From Thiomonas sp. FB-6 (GTDB lineage Bacteria > Pseudomonadota > Gammaproteobacteria > Burkholderiales > Burkholderiaceae_C), in the NCBI RefSeq assembly GCF_000377645.1, contig NZ_KB898471.1, positions 124,001-188,000 of the forward strand: a stretch of 64,000 nucleotides of DNA. The letters run 5' to 3'. Below the pieces are notes generated by a model. That model saw nothing but the letters and a program-made list of their open reading frames with translations, was not told where the DNA came from and did no database searches. Both the position numbers and the translations under genes were made by a program. Positions 17,736 through 28,871 of the stretch are shown here, in pieces. Position 1 is the first letter of the stretch. Each line of letters begins with the position of its first letter.

Positions 17736-19223
17736 ATGCAAGAAGACCTGCTGATCAACATCACCCCGCAGGAGACGCGGGTCGCGCTGGTGGCCCAGGC
17801 CGCGGTGCAGGAAATCCACATCGAGCGCACCCTGGAGCGCGGGCTGGCCGGCAACGTGTACCTGGGGCGGGTGGCGCGGGTGCTGCCGGGCATGCAGTCG
17901 GCCTTCGTCGACATCGGCCTGGAGCGCGCGGCCTTCCTGCACGTGGCCGACCTGTGGCAGCGCATGAACGCGGGCGGCGAGGCGCGCCAGGGCGGCGGCG
18001 CACCGCAGGTGCCGATCGAGAAACTGGTGTTCGAGGGCCAGTCCCTGCTGGTGCAGGTGATCAAGGATCCCATCGGCGCCAAGGGCGCGCGCCTGTCCAC
18101 CCAGATCAGCCTGGCCGGGCGCCTGCTGGTGCACCTGCCGCAGGACAGCCACATCGGCGTGTCGCAGAAAATCGACGACCCGGCGCTGCGCGACAGCCTG
18201 CGCCAGCGCCTGACGGTACTGGCGCAGCAGCACGATGCGCAGGCCGGCATGGGTTTCATCGTACGCACGAATGCCGAGGACGCGAGCGACGCCGAACTGC
18301 TGGAGGACATCGCCTACCTGCGCAAGACCTGGGGGGTGCTGCAGCAGCGCGTGCGCGCGGCGCAGGCGCCGGTGCTGCTGTACCAGGAACTCAGCCTGGC
18401 GCAGCGCGTGCTGCGCGACCTGGTCACCGAATCCACGCGCAGCATCCAGGTGGACTCGCGCGAGAACCACGAGCGTCTGCGCGAGTTCGCCGCCGAATAC
18501 ATGCCCGGGGTGCTCGATCGCCTGCAGCTGTACCGAGGCGAGCGCCCGCTGTTCGACCTCTACAACATCGACGGCGAGATCGAGAAGGCGCTGGGCCGGC
18601 GCGTGGACCTGAAGTCGGGCGGCTACCTGATCATCGACCAGACCGAGGCGATGACCACGGTGGACGTGAACACGGGCGGCTACGTGGGCGCGCGCAATTT
18701 CGACGATACGGTGTTCAAGACCAACCTGGAGGCGGCGCAGGCCATCGCGCGCCAGCTGCGCCTGCGCAACCTGGGCGGCATCATCCTCCTCGACTTCATC
18801 GACATGCACAGCGCCCAGCACCGCGCGGCGGTGCTGGAGGAGCTGAAGAAGTCCCTGTGGCGCGACAAGGTGAAGGTGACGGTCAACGGCTTCTCCCAGC
18901 TCGGGCTGGTGGAGATGACCCGCAAGCGCACCCGCGAGTCGCTGGCGCACCTGCTGTGCGAGCCCTGCCCCACCTGCGCCGGGCAAGGCCAGGTGAAGAC
19001 CGCCCGCACGAGCTGCTACGACATCCTGCGCGAGATCCTGCGCGAGGCGCGCCAGTTCAACCCGAAGGAATTCCGCATCCTGGCCTCCAACGCGGTCATC
19101 GACCTGCTGCTGGAGGAGGAGAGCGCGCACCTGGCCGAGTTGTCGGACTTCATCGGCAAACCCATCGCGCTGCAGGTCGAACCGGCCTACCACCAGCACC
19201 AGTTCGACATCGTGCTGCTCTGA
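17736..19223 (+). CDS. rng: ribonuclease G
   Basis: 495 residues, as expected for RNase G rather than the longer RNase E. The S1 domain at about 35-130 includes GNVYLGRVARVLPGMQSAFVDIGLERAAFLH. The DNase I-like catalytic region holds TEAMTTVDVNTGGYVG (metal-binding Asp) and GGIILLDFIDM. The zinc-link CxxC appears as CEPCPTCAGQG near 411-421. It processes 16S rRNA 5' ends and degrades mRNAs. It ends convergent with the SCP2-like gene; their stops are adjacent. Confidence 0.95.
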   Translation: MQEDLLINITPQETRVALVAQAAVQEIHIERTLERGLAGNVYLGRVARVLPGMQSAFVDIGLERAAFLHVADLWQRMNAGGEARQGGGAPQVPIEKLVFEGQSLLVQVIKDPIGAKGARLSTQISLAGRLLVHLPQDSHIGVSQKIDDPALRDSLRQRLTVLAQQHDAQAGMGFIVRTNAEDASDAELLEDIAYLRKTWGVLQQRVRAAQAPVLLYQELSLAQRVLRDLVTESTRSIQVDSRENHERLREFAAEYMPGVLDRLQLYRGERPLFDLYNIDGEIEKALGRRVDLKSGGYLIIDQTEAMTTVDVNTGGYVGARNFDDTVFKTNLEAAQAIARQLRLRNLGGIILLDFIDMHSAQHRAAVLEELKKSLWRDKVKVTVNGFSQLGLVEMTRKRTRESLAHLLCEPCPTCAGQGQVKTARTSCYDILREILREARQFNPKEFRILASNAVIDLLLEEESAHLAELSDFIGKPIALQVEPAYHQHQFDIVLL

Positions 19224-19760
19224 TCAGCTCCCCGGGCAGCTCGCGCTGGAGCCGGGCACCTTGCCCAGCAGCAGCAGGAAACTGGCGAAAGGCTTGATCG
19301 CGCGCATGGCCACCAGCTTGGGGCCCTGGAACTGCAGCTTGCCGCTCATCATCGCCCACATGGGCCCGGGGTCGCCGCGGCCCATCGCCTCCCAATTGGC
19401 GGTGGTGGCGTGCATCAGGAAGTCCACCCCGAAGTCGGCCGGGGTGTTCGGCGTGCCGCCGTAGCTGCACCAGGCCTGCCCGTCCTTGAGCACGATCTTC
19501 AGCTCCACGGTGCCGGGGGCGCCGCAGTCGTCGCGGTACATCTGCACGATCTTGTAGCCGCGGCCTTTGTCGTCGTGCAACCACTCGCCCGAAAGGCCCT
19601 TGGCCAGTTCCGGGGTCTGGTTCCAGGCCTGGCAGAAGTTCGCCGCCCAGGCGGGAGACATCAGCACCGGCGGGTCGGCGGCATGCGCCTGGGAAGCCGC
19701 CAGCAGGCAGCAGGCGCCGAGCAGGCGCGGCAAACGGGTCATACCCCAAGAAACGGCCAT
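19224..19760 (-). CDS. secreted SCP2 sterol-binding-like protein
   Basis: 178 residues from ATG 19760, chosen because AGGAGGAG lies seven bases upstream. A signal peptide is visible (TRLPRLLGACCLLAASQAHA-AD). The mature part looks like a small SCP2-type lipid-binding domain: FCQAWNQTPELAKGLSGEW, VELKIVLKDGQAWCSYGG, ADFGVDFLMHATTANWEAM and MSGKLQFQGPKLVAMRAIKPFASF, a line typical of SCP2 proteins. Four mature cysteines could form two disulfides. Function in the periplasm is unknown; lipid binding is an inference from the fold. Confidence 0.75.
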   Translation of the reverse strand: MAVSWGMTRLPRLLGACCLLAASQAHAADPPVLMSPAWAANFCQAWNQTPELAKGLSGEWLHDDKGRGYKIVQMYRDDCGAPGTVELKIVLKDGQAWCSYGGTPNTPADFGVDFLMHATTANWEAMGRGDPGPMWAMMSGKLQFQGPKLVAMRAIKPFASFLLLLGKVPGSSASCPGS

Positions 19761-19871
19761 GGACACTCCTCCTTTACGGGGCGGAGTATGCGGGGACTCC
19801 CCGGGGATCGCACTCGGGGCTTACCAGAATACCCCTTGCAGTGTCTGCGGAAGAAACGACGCCCATCAAGC

Positions 19872-19896
19872 AAAAGCCCGGGCACGGCCCGGGCTT
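19872..19896 (-). terminator. rho-independent terminator of rpoH
   Basis: Perfect 10-bp inverted repeat AAGCCCGGGC/GCCCGGGCTT with a 3-nt loop, followed on the minus strand by further T residues (19873-19872). It is placed 20 bp after the rpoH stop. Confidence 0.8.
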
Positions 19897-19916
19897 GTTG
19901 CGGAGCGAGCGCGGGC

Positions 19917-20828
<912 letters not shown>

Positions 20829-20856
20829 CTGCAGACTCCTCCTCATGTCAGGGGGT

Positions 20857-20886
20857 ATTTTAGCACTCCTGGACCTGGAGTGCTAA
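20857..20886 (-). promoter_or_regulatory. CIRCE element (HrcA operator) over the rpoH promoter
   Basis: 20860-20886 is TTAGCACTC-N9-GAGTGCTAA, identical to the CIRCE consensus in both arms and spacing. On the minus strand its proximal arm runs into TAAAAT (20862-20857), a good -10, with TTAGCA (20886-20881) as a weak -35 and an 18-nt spacer. HrcA bound here would cover the promoter. CIRCE normally controls groESL and dnaKJ; a site at rpoH links HrcA and sigma-32 control. Confidence 0.9.
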
Positions 20887-21035
20887 AGACCCGGAAAGTT
20901 CCATGGGCTGGATCAAGCGCGGGCCTGGGGCCGCGGTGCCGCGCGCTTGCGGCGCGAAGGCGCTAGGCTCTCGGATCGTCCTCGCGCCGGCCGGCCCGTG
21001 CCGCCCGGCGCCCAGAACGCCGTCCCCGCCCCTTC

Positions 21036-22481
21036 ATGCCCGACTCCTCCCCGCATCCGCCCTCCCCGGCGCCGGAGGCCGCCGTGCCCGGCGTGCGTTT
21101 CCCGGTGCTCGTGGCCCTGGTCGTGGCCATCGCCTTCCTGATGGAGCAGCTCGACGCCACCATCGTCACCACCGCGCTGCCGGACATGGCGCGTGCGCTG
21201 CATACCAACGCCGTGGACATGAACCTGGCGATCAGCAGCTACGTGCTGACCCTGGCGGTGTTCATTCCCCTGAGCGGATGGTTCGCCGACCGCTTCGGCG
21301 CGCGCCGCGTGTTCATGGCGGCGCTGGCCCTGTTCACCACCGGCTCGGTGCTGTGCGGCGCCGCGCAGGACTTCGGCATGCTGGTGGCCACCCGCGTGCT
21401 GCAGGGCCTGGGCGGCGCCATGATGACCCCGGTAGGCCGCCTGATCCTGCTGCGCAGCTTTCCGCGCAGCCAGTTGGTGCGCGCGATGACCTACATGATC
21501 GTGCCGGCCATCGTCGGGCCCGTGCTGGGTCCGCCGGTGGGCGGCTACCTGAGCACCTATCTGTCGTGGCGCTGGATCTTCTACGTCAACGTGCCCTTCG
21601 GGCTGCTGGGCATGCTGCTCGCGTGGTACCTGGTGAGCCCGCAGGCCGAGGAGCCCGACGCCCGCTTCGACTTCACCGGTTTCGCGCTGTTCGGCTGCGC
21701 CATCGCGCTGCTGCAGTTCGTCATGGAGTCGCTGGGCCGGGCACGCCCCGCGCTGCTGCTGGCCGCCGCGGCCGGCTGCGTGGCGCTGCTGCTGGCCCTG
21801 CTGCGCCACAACCGCACTCGCGCCCGCCCGGCGGTGGACCTCGGGCTGCTGCGCCAGCGCGCCTTCGGCACCGCCACGCTGGCGGGCGGGCTGTGCCGCG
21901 TGGCCATGAACGCGCCGGTGTACCTGCTGCCGCTGATGCTGCAGCTGGGCATGGGCCTGTCGGCGGTGCAATCGGGTTCGCTGACCTTCCTGTCCGCCAT
22001 CAGCGCCCCGGGGATCCGGGCGGTGATCAGCCCGGCGCTCAGGCGCTGGGGCTTCCGCGGGCTGCTCACGGGCAGCGCGGTGGCCTGCTCGGCGATGCTG
22101 TGCGTGTTCTCGCTGCTCGGTCCGCACACGCCGAAGGCCTGGATCGCGGCCTCGATCATCGCCTACGGCGCGGTGCGCTCGACCCAGTTCATGAGCTCCA
22201 ACACCCTGGCCTATGCCGACGTGCAGGCCGAGCGCCTGAGCCGCGCCACCAGCCTGGGCGGCCTGCTGCAGCAGCTCACGGTGAGTTTCGGGGTAGCGAT
22301 GGCGGCCACGCTGCTGCGCCTGTTGTCGCCGGGCGATCTGCAGCCCGGCATGGGGCAGTTCCACACCGCCTTCGTGCTGCTGGCGGCGTTGCCGCTGCTC
22401 ACGCTGCCGGTGTTCCTGCGCCTGCGCGCCCAGGACGGCGCCACGGTCAGCGGCCAGGCCCCCGCGCGCGACGCGGATTGA
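21036..22481 (+). CDS. DHA2-family MFS drug transporter (EmrB/QacA type)
   Basis: 481 residues with about 13-14 hydrophobic helices. DHA2 landmarks: FLMEQLDATIVTTALPDMARAL in helix 1, the motif-A loop GWFADRFGARRVF near 80-92, and GPVLGPPVGGYLSTYLSWRWIFYVNVPFG (motif C and the loop before helix 6). A proton-driven exporter of lipophilic drugs or other small molecules in the inner membrane. It lies divergent from rpoH and is followed by the tandem repeat array. No regulator or adaptor gene is adjacent, so the substrate cannot be said. Confidence 0.88.
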   Translation: MPDSSPHPPSPAPEAAVPGVRFPVLVALVVAIAFLMEQLDATIVTTALPDMARALHTNAVDMNLAISSYVLTLAVFIPLSGWFADRFGARRVFMAALALFTTGSVLCGAAQDFGMLVATRVLQGLGGAMMTPVGRLILLRSFPRSQLVRAMTYMIVPAIVGPVLGPPVGGYLSTYLSWRWIFYVNVPFGLLGMLLAWYLVSPQAEEPDARFDFTGFALFGCAIALLQFVMESLGRARPALLLAAAAGCVALLLALLRHNRTRARPAVDLGLLRQRAFGTATLAGGLCRVAMNAPVYLLPLMLQLGMGLSAVQSGSLTFLSAISAPGIRAVISPALRRWGFRGLLTGSAVACSAMLCVFSLLGPHTPKAWIAASIIAYGAVRSTQFMSSNTLAYADVQAERLSRATSLGGLLQQLTVSFGVAMAATLLRLLSPGDLQPGMGQFHTAFVLLAALPLLTLPVFLRLRAQDGATVSGQAPARDAD

Positions 22482-22485
22482 TCGG

Positions 22486-22797
22486 ACTCAGTCGGCGCAG
22501 GGCCGCCCCAAGCCGACTGAGCCCCCTCGGGGGGCAGCGAGCGAAGCGAGCGTGGGGGCCGTCACTCAGTCGGCGCAGGGCCGCCCCAAGCCGACTGAGC
22601 CCCCTCGGGGGGCAGCGAGCGAAGCGAGCGTGGGGGCCGTCACTCAGTCGGCGCAGGGCCGCCCCAAGCCGACTGAGCCCCCTCGGGGGGCAGCGAGCAC
22701 AGCGAGCGTGGGGGCCGTCACTCAGTCGGCGCAGGGCCGCCCCAAGCCGACTGAGCCCCCTCGGGGGGCAGCGAGCACAGCGAGCGTGGGGGCCGTC
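22486..22797. repeat. four tandem copies of a 78-bp hairpin-rich repeat
   Basis: Units start at 22486, 22564, 22642 and 22720, each 78 bp, and fill the space between the MFS and ftsY stops. Each unit holds an inverted repeat CAGTCGGC...GCCGACTG (arms 22490-22497 and 22512-22519 in unit 1, 14-nt loop), then a GCCCCC-TCG-GGGGGC hairpin and GCGAGCGAAGCGAGC. Units 1-2 carry GAGCGAAGCGAG and units 3-4 GAGCACAGCGAG, an A-A-B-B pattern; otherwise they look identical. The core resembles an interspersed hairpin I associate with Comamonadaceae 3' ends. It probably acts as a terminator or mRNA 3' structure for the convergent genes. Confidence 0.95.
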
Positions 22798-22803
22798 ACT
22801 CAT

Positions 22804-23943
22804 TCAGTCCACCAGCGCGCGGGCGAAGGCGCGCGCATCGAAGCTCTGCAGATCTTCCAGGGATTCGCCGACGCCGATGAAATAGATCGGCACCGGGCGC
22901 TCGCGCGCGATCGCCGCGATCACCCCACCCTTGGCGCTGCCGTCGAGCTTGGTCAGGATGATCCCGCTCAGGCCCAGCGCGTCGTCGAAGGCTCGCAGCT
23001 GGGCCAGCGCGTTCTGGCCGTTGGTGGCGTCGATCACCAGGATCGCCTCGTGGGGAGCGCCGTCCATGGCCTTGCCGATCACGCGCTTAACCTTGCGCAG
23101 TTCCTCCATCAGGTGCACCTGGGTGGGCAGGCGGCCGGCGGTGTCGACGATCACCACGTCGACGTCGCGCGCCCGCCCCGCCTGCACGGAATCGAAGGCC
23201 ACGGCGGCGGGGTCGCCGCCCTCCTGCGCGATCACCTGCACCTCGTTGCGCTGCCCCCAGGCGGCGAGCTGCTCGCGCGCGGCGGCGCGGAAGGTGTCCC
23301 CCGCGGCCAGCAGCACCTTGCAGTCGGCGGCCTGCAGATGGCGCGTGAGCTTGCCGATACTGGTGGTCTTGCCGGCCCCGTTGACCCCCACCATCATGAT
23401 CACGGTGGGGCGGGCCCGGCCGATGTCCAGGGGCTTTTGCAGCGGCTCCAGCAGTTCCGCGAGCAGGTCGCGCAGCAGTTCGCGCACCTGCTGCGGGGTC
23501 TCGGCGCGCGCGGCGCGCACGCGCCGGCGCAGTTCGTCCAGCAGGTAGCTGGTGGCCGAACTGCCGGCGTCGGCCAGGATCAGCGCGGTCTCGAGTTCCT
23601 CGAACAGTTCCTCGTCCACCCGCGTGCCGCCGAACAGGCCGGAAATGCCGACCCCGGTCTTGCGCAAGCCCTGGCGCAGACGTCCGAACCAGCCCGCGGG
23701 GGGCTGTTCGACCCGCAGTTCCACGTCGGCTTGCGCATCGGCCTCCACCTCGCGTCCCACGACGGCCGCGGCGGCGGCGGCGGCCGCCTCGGGTGCCGCA
23801 AGGGGCGGCTCCTGGCGCTCGCCGGTCGCGGCTGCTGGCGCCGGGCCGGTCGCGGCGTGGGCTTCGGCGGCGGCTTCGGCCGCGGCCGGCACGGAGGCGG
23901 CGGCTTCGGCGGGCGCGGACTTGCGCTTGAAGAATCGGAACAT
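22804..23943 (-). CDS. ftsY: signal recognition particle receptor FtsY
   Basis: 379 residues from ATG 23943 (MFRFFKRKSAP, the usual short basic/aromatic N-terminus). An acidic, Ala-rich A domain runs to about 95, followed by the N domain (RVDEELFEELETALILADAG). The GTPase G domain has VGVNGAGKTTSIGKL (G1), AAGDTFRAAAREQL, DVVIVDTAGRLPTQ (G3) and LTKLDGSAKGG (G4). It docks ribosome-SRP complexes at the membrane for co-translational insertion. Divergent from rsmD, a conserved arrangement. The stop lies seven bases past the last 78-bp repeat unit. Confidence 0.96.
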   Translation of the reverse strand: MFRFFKRKSAPAEAAASVPAAAEAAAEAHAATGPAPAAATGERQEPPLAAPEAAAAAAAAVVGREVEADAQADVELRVEQPPAGWFGRLRQGLRKTGVGISGLFGGTRVDEELFEELETALILADAGSSATSYLLDELRRRVRAARAETPQQVRELLRDLLAELLEPLQKPLDIGRARPTVIMMVGVNGAGKTTSIGKLTRHLQAADCKVLLAAGDTFRAAAREQLAAWGQRNEVQVIAQEGGDPAAVAFDSVQAGRARDVDVVIVDTAGRLPTQVHLMEELRKVKRVIGKAMDGAPHEAILVIDATNGQNALAQLRAFDDALGLSGIILTKLDGSAKGGVIAAIARERPVPIYFIGVGESLEDLQSFDARAFARALVD

Positions 23944-24137
23944 GTCGAAGAGTTTGCGAAGGAATCCATGCACGGCATCGCCTGCCGGCCAATCCCCTAT
24001 TGTCGCCTCTGGCGCACGCCGCGGTTCGGGCGGCGCTCCGGGGACACGCTGCGGCCCCCGGAGCAACCGGGCTTGCGGGGAGCTTGTCCGATCGGCGCTA
24101 TGCTGGCGCCCCCGCCGCCCGCCCGAGCCAGCCGCGC

Positions 24138-24808
24138 ATGAAAGCCACCCCGAGTCCACCCCGCCACCCGCGCGCCGGGCCCGGCAGCGTGCGCATCATC
24201 GGCGGGCGCCTGCGCGGCAGCAAGCTGCGCGTGCCCGATGTGCCGGGGCTGCGGCCCACGCCCGACCGGGTGCGCGAAACCCTGTTCAACTGGCTGGGCC
24301 AGGACCTGCAGGGCCTGCGTTGCCTGGACCTGTACGCCGGCAGCGGCGCGCTGGGGCTGGAAGCCGCCTCGCGTGGCGCCAGCCGGGTCGACATGGTCGA
24401 GCGCCACCCGGCCCTGGCCCGCGCCCTCGGCGAGGCGGCGCAGCGCCTGGGGGCGCAGGCCGTGCGGGTGCACGCCGGCGATGCCGGGGCCTTCGCCGCC
24501 GCGCAAGCGCCGGGCAGCTACGACGTGGTGTTCGTCGACCCTCCCTTCGCGCTGGCCGGCGCCCACGAGCGCGCGCTGGCGCAGGCCGCGCGCCTGCTCG
24601 CCGGGCAGGGCCGGGTGTACCTCGAGGCCCCTGACGCCGCCAGCCTGGGGCGCTGGGCCGCCGCCGGCTGGGAGGTGCTGCGCAGCGCGCGCGCCGGCCA
24701 GGTGCACTACGCCTTGCTGCGCCGCGACGCCGGCGCGGCCCCGACGCTAGACTTGGGCCTGGACTCGAACCGGCCCCCGGGCTGCGACGTAAGGCCCACA
24801 GACACGCC

Positions 24809-24815
<7 letters not shown>
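24138..24815 (+). CDS. rsmD: 16S rRNA (guanine966-N2)-methyltransferase
   Basis: 225 residues from ATG 24138. RsmD signature [37 protein letters not shown] motif [19 protein letters not shown] near 57-75, and catalytic VFVDPPF near 133. It modifies G966 of 16S rRNA in the small subunit. Its last codons overlap the coaD start by seven bases, a conserved rsmD-coaD coupling. The C-terminus extends about 20 residues past the family core and looks disordered. Confidence 0.95.
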
Positions 24816-25742
<927 letters not shown>

Positions 25743-25763
25743 GCGGGCGGCGCTTGCAGGCGC

Positions 25764-26348
25764 CTACGGGCGCGGCGTGTTGCCGCGGTGCAGTTCCATG
25801 ACGGCCGCGTCGAACTCGCCGCGCAGCACGCGCGCAAGCGCGTCCAGCGCGCGGTCCATCGCCTGCTCGATCAGTTCCAGTTCGCCGCGCTGGGGCCGCC
25901 CCAGCACGAAGCCGATCACCGCCTCGCGGCTGCCCGGGTGGCCGATGCCCAGGCGCAGGCGCCAGAACATCGGCGTGCCGAGCTGCGCCGCGATGTCGCG
26001 CAGGCCGTTGTGGCCGGCGTGGCCCCCACCGCACTTGAGCTTGACCTGCCCGGGCGGCAGGTCGAGTTCGTCGTGCACCACCAGGATCTCTTCCGGGGTG
26101 ATCTTGTAGAAGCGGGCCATCGCGCCCACCGATTGCCCGGAACGGTTCATGTAGGTGCCCGGCTCCAGCAGCCACACCTCGCCGTGCGGGCCGCGCAGGC
26201 GCGCGACGTGACCGAAGAAGCCCTTTTCCGGGCGCAGATCGACGCGCTCGCGCCGGGCGAGCTGGTCGACCCACCAGAATCCGGCGTTGTGGCGCTGTTG
26301 CGCATGCTCGGGGCCTGGATTGCCCAGGCCCACGATCAGGCGGATCAA
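25764..26348 (-). CDS. pth: peptidyl-tRNA hydrolase
   Basis: 194 residues if started at TTG 26348, whose TTGA overlaps the gpsA stop; no ATG or GTG lies near the conserved N-terminus. It has [22 protein letters not shown] with the catalytic His in [30 protein letters not shown] and [14 protein letters not shown], all typical. It releases peptide from drop-off peptidyl-tRNA. The TTG start and one-codon overlap suggest translation depends on gpsA. Confidence 0.94.
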   Translation of the reverse strand: MIRLIVGLGNPGPEHAQQRHNAGFWWVDQLARRERVDLRPEKGFFGHVARLRGPHGEVWLLEPGTYMNRSGQSVGAMARFYKITPEEILVVHDELDLPPGQVKLKCGGGHAGHNGLRDIAAQLGTPMFWRLRLGIGHPGSREAVIGFVLGRPQRGELELIEQAMDRALDALARVLRGEFDAAVMELHRGNTPRP

Positions 26349-27403
26349 GACGCGTCCCCCGACTCGGGCGATTCGGACTCGGTGCGGGGCTCGCGCGCGA
26401 GCAAGGCCTCCAGCGCGCCGGCGGCATCCGTGCGCCGCTCGAGCAGCGCGCACACCTGTTCGGTGATGGGCATCTGCAGGCCCTGGCTGCGCGCCAGTTC
26501 CAGCACGGTGCGCGCGGTGTAGACCCCTTCGGCGACATGGCCGAGATCGCGCACCACGGCCTGCAGGTCCTTGCCGGCCGCCAGTTGCAGGCCCACGCGG
26601 CGATTGCGCGAGAGCTCCCCGGTGCAGGTCAGCACCAGGTCGCCCATGCCACTGAGCCCCATGAAGGTCTCCTGGCGCGCGCCCAGCGCGTGGCCCAGGC
26701 GGGCCATTTCGGCCAGGCCGCGGGTGATCAGCGCGGCACGCGCGTTGGCCCCCTGCTGCAGGCCGTCGCTGACCCCGCAGGCGATGGCCAGCACGTTCTT
26801 CACGGCCCCGCCCACCGCCACGCCGGCCAGGTCGTCGCTGGCGTACACGCGCATCGCCGCGCCATGCAGGGCGCGCACCGCGCATCGGGTCAGCGCCGGC
26901 GCGCCCGCCGCCACCAGGGCCACCGGCAGGCCGCGCGCCACCTCCTGCGCGAAACTCGGCCCGGACAGCATGCCCACCGCGGGCGCACGGGCCAGGCCCT
27001 GCAACTCCTGCGCGACCACCTGGTGCGGCAGCGCCGCGCTGCCCTGCTCGAAGCCCTTGGCGAGGATCAGCAGGGCCGCCGGGGCCTGCGCGTCGCCGCG
27101 CGCCCAGCAGTCGCGCAGCGAACGCGCCAGCTCGCGCAGCGCGGCCACCGGCACGGCGAGCACCACCAGGCCCTGCCCGGCCGCATGGCGCAGCGCAGCG
27201 ACCGTCGACTCCTCGAAGCGCAGCCCCTGCGGCAGCTCGATGCCCGGCAGGTAACGGGTGTTCTCGCCGCGGCGGCGCATCTGCGCCAGCAGCTCGGCGT
27301 CGCGCGCCCACAGCACGGTGTCGCCGCGGCAGGCCGCATGCACGGCCAGCGCGGTCCCCCAGGCGCCGGCACCGAGCACGCATACCGGCACGCCCGGCTT
27401 CAT
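26345..27403 (-). CDS. gpsA: NAD(P)H-dependent glycerol-3-phosphate dehydrogenase
   Basis: 352 residues. N-terminal Rossmann motif [12 protein letters not shown] at 8-19, [15 protein letters not shown] near 145-159, the catalytic Lys in [18 protein letters not shown] near 190-207, and [22 protein letters not shown] near 250. It reduces dihydroxyacetone phosphate to sn-glycerol-3-phosphate for phospholipid synthesis. The last ~20 residues ([12 protein letters not shown]) are acidic and Ser-rich. It is coupled to pth by overlap and follows secB by 31 bp, a conserved secB-gpsA order. Confidence 0.96.
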   Translation of the reverse strand: MKPGVPVCVLGAGAWGTALAVHAACRGDTVLWARDAELLAQMRRRGENTRYLPGIELPQGLRFEESTVAALRHAAGQGLVVLAVPVAALRELARSLRDCWARGDAQAPAALLILAKGFEQGSAALPHQVVAQELQGLARAPAVGMLSGPSFAQEVARGLPVALVAAGAPALTRCAVRALHGAAMRVYASDDLAGVAVGGAVKNVLAIACGVSDGLQQGANARAALITRGLAEMARLGHALGARQETFMGLSGMGDLVLTCTGELSRNRRVGLQLAAGKDLQAVVRDLGHVAEGVYTARTVLELARSQGLQMPITEQVCALLERRTDAAGALEALLAREPRTESESPESGDAS

Positions 27404-27434
27404 CGCGTCCCCTCGCCCGCCGCGCCCGCGCGCA

Positions 27435-27929
27435 TCAGTTCAGCGTCGCGCCGGCGGCCTCGCCACCGGCCTGCTGCGCCTGCTGCGCCTGCTGCGATTC
27501 GTACATGGCCTGGAAGTTGATCTCGGCCAGGTGTACCGGCGGGAAGCCGGCGCGGGTGATCATGTCGGCCAGATTCGCGCGCAGGTAGGGATAGACGGTC
27601 TGCGGGCAGGCGATGCCCAGCAGCAGGTCCGCGTGTTCCTGCGGCACGTTGCGCAGTTCGAAAATGCCGGCCTGCTTGCCTTCCACCAGGAACAGCGTGC
27701 GCTGATCGATGCGCGCGGTGATGGTGGCGGTGACGCACACCTCGACCACGCCCTCGGCCAGGCTCTGCGATTCCACGTTCATCTGCACGTCCACCGTGGG
27801 CTGCGCCTGCTCCAGCAGGATCTGCGGGGAATTGGGCTGTTCCAGCGACAGGTCCTTCAGATAGCAACGCTGCAGCGCGAAAACCGGTTGCCGCTGCTGT
27901 GCGGCGTCTGCGGGTTGGGGGGTGCTCAT
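27435..27929 (-). CDS. secB: protein-export chaperone SecB
   Basis: 164 residues. SecB landmarks: [20 protein letters not shown] at 17-36, [29 protein letters not shown] near 66-94, and [36 protein letters not shown] near 112-147. A homotetramer that keeps preproteins unfolded and delivers them to SecA. The C-terminal 20 residues are Gln/Ala-rich. In the conserved run rhodanese-grxC-secB-gpsA. Confidence 0.97.
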   Translation of the reverse strand: MSTPQPADAAQQRQPVFALQRCYLKDLSLEQPNSPQILLEQAQPTVDVQMNVESQSLAEGVVEVCVTATITARIDQRTLFLVEGKQAGIFELRNVPQEHADLLLGIACPQTVYPYLRANLADMITRAGFPPVHLAEINFQAMYESQQAQQAQQAGGEAAGATLN

Positions 27930-28062
27930 GCAGGATGACTCCAGGCTAGGTTGAGGTCCGCCGCGCGGACCCTCGCGGGCCCGCTCGCGCGGTGTCCGGG
28001 CATTGTAGGTGGCGCTGCCGCGACCCCGACGCCACGCGGGTGGCCGCGCGGCCCGGCGAGGC

Positions 28063-28338
28063 TCAGGCCTGGTCGGCCTGGCGCAGCAGGGGCAGCAGCC
28101 CGCCGGCCGCGTCCAGCGCGTACAGGTCGTCGCAGCCGCCGACGTGGTGCTCGCCGATGTAGATCTGCGGCACGGTGCGGCGCCCGGTATCGCGCATCAT
28201 GGCTTCGCGCAGCGCGGGATCCAGGTCCACGCGCAGTTCCTCGAGCTGCTCCACGCCGCGCCGGCGCAGCAGGTCCTTGGCCCGCAGGCAGTAGGGGCAC
28301 ACCGCGGTGGTGTACATGCGCACGAAGGAATGGGCCAT
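28063..28338 (-). CDS. grxC: glutaredoxin 3
   Basis: 91 residues. Redox site CPYC at about 14-17 after VRMYTTAV, then the glutathione-binding [27 protein letters not shown]. It reduces disulfides with glutathione in the cytoplasm. It starts seven bases after the rhodanese gene; the two are co-transcribed. Confidence 0.96.
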   Translation of the reverse strand: MAHSFVRMYTTAVCPYCLRAKDLLRRRGVEQLEELRVDLDPALREAMMRDTGRRTVPQIYIGEHHVGGCDDLYALDAAGGLLPLLRQADQA

Positions 28339-28345
28339 GGTCCGC

Positions 28346-28756
28346 TCAGCTCTTCTCGACCGGCAACCCGGCCTCGCGCCACGCGCGCAGCCCGCCGCTG
28401 ACCGGCACCGCGCGTTCGTAGCCCAGCTTGCGCAGCTTGCCCGCGGCGCGCGCCGCGCGCGCACCGCTCTGGCACATCAGAAGCACCGGAAGCTGCTTGT
28501 TCTTGGGCAATTCGGAGGCACGTTGCTCGAGTTCGCCCAAAGGAATGTTGCGCGCGCCCACGCAATGCCCCGCCGCGTGCTCGGAGGCCTCGCACACGTC
28601 GATCATCACGCCCTTCTCGCGGTTGATCAGGCGCACGGCCTCGGCCGCGGGCACGCCGCCGGAGCCGCCGCCGCGGGAAAAGGAACTCCACAGCAGCATG
28701 CCGCCCGAGACCACGGCGATGGCGATCAACGCGAGGTTGTCGATGATGAACTTCAA
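28346..28756 (-). CDS. membrane-anchored rhodanese-like protein (YibN type)
   Basis: 136 residues. An N-terminal transmembrane helix (about 5-27) is followed by one rhodanese domain with RLINREKGVMIDVCEASEHAAGHCVGARNIPLGEL. The active-site loop is MCQSGARA, whose Cys near 94 would carry the persulfide. Probable sulfur-transferase at the inner membrane, fitting its place next to grxC and secB in many proteobacteria. The donor and acceptor are not known. It is divergent from gpmA. Confidence 0.9.
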   Translation of the reverse strand: MKFIIDNLALIAIAVVSGGMLLWSSFSRGGGSGGVPAAEAVRLINREKGVMIDVCEASEHAAGHCVGARNIPLGELEQRASELPKNKQLPVLLMCQSGARAARAAGKLRKLGYERAVPVSGGLRAWREAGLPVEKS

Positions 28757-28871
28757 ATTGCTCTCCGCAGGCCAGGAAACGAGCCTCCTATTGTAGGGAG
28801 GAACGCCGCGCCCCCGCGGAGGTGCCGCCGCCGTCCACTACGATAGGGGCTTCACCTTGCGATCCCGAACC

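Noticed and set aside
22486-22797. CRISPR array
   Set aside because: Units are contiguous without unique spacers, and no cas gene is in the window.
22447-22803. Repetitive proteins encoded by the 78-bp array on both strands
   Set aside because: The unit length is a multiple of three, so frames stay open by chance. The array lies between convergent genes and is hairpin-rich, with no start signals.
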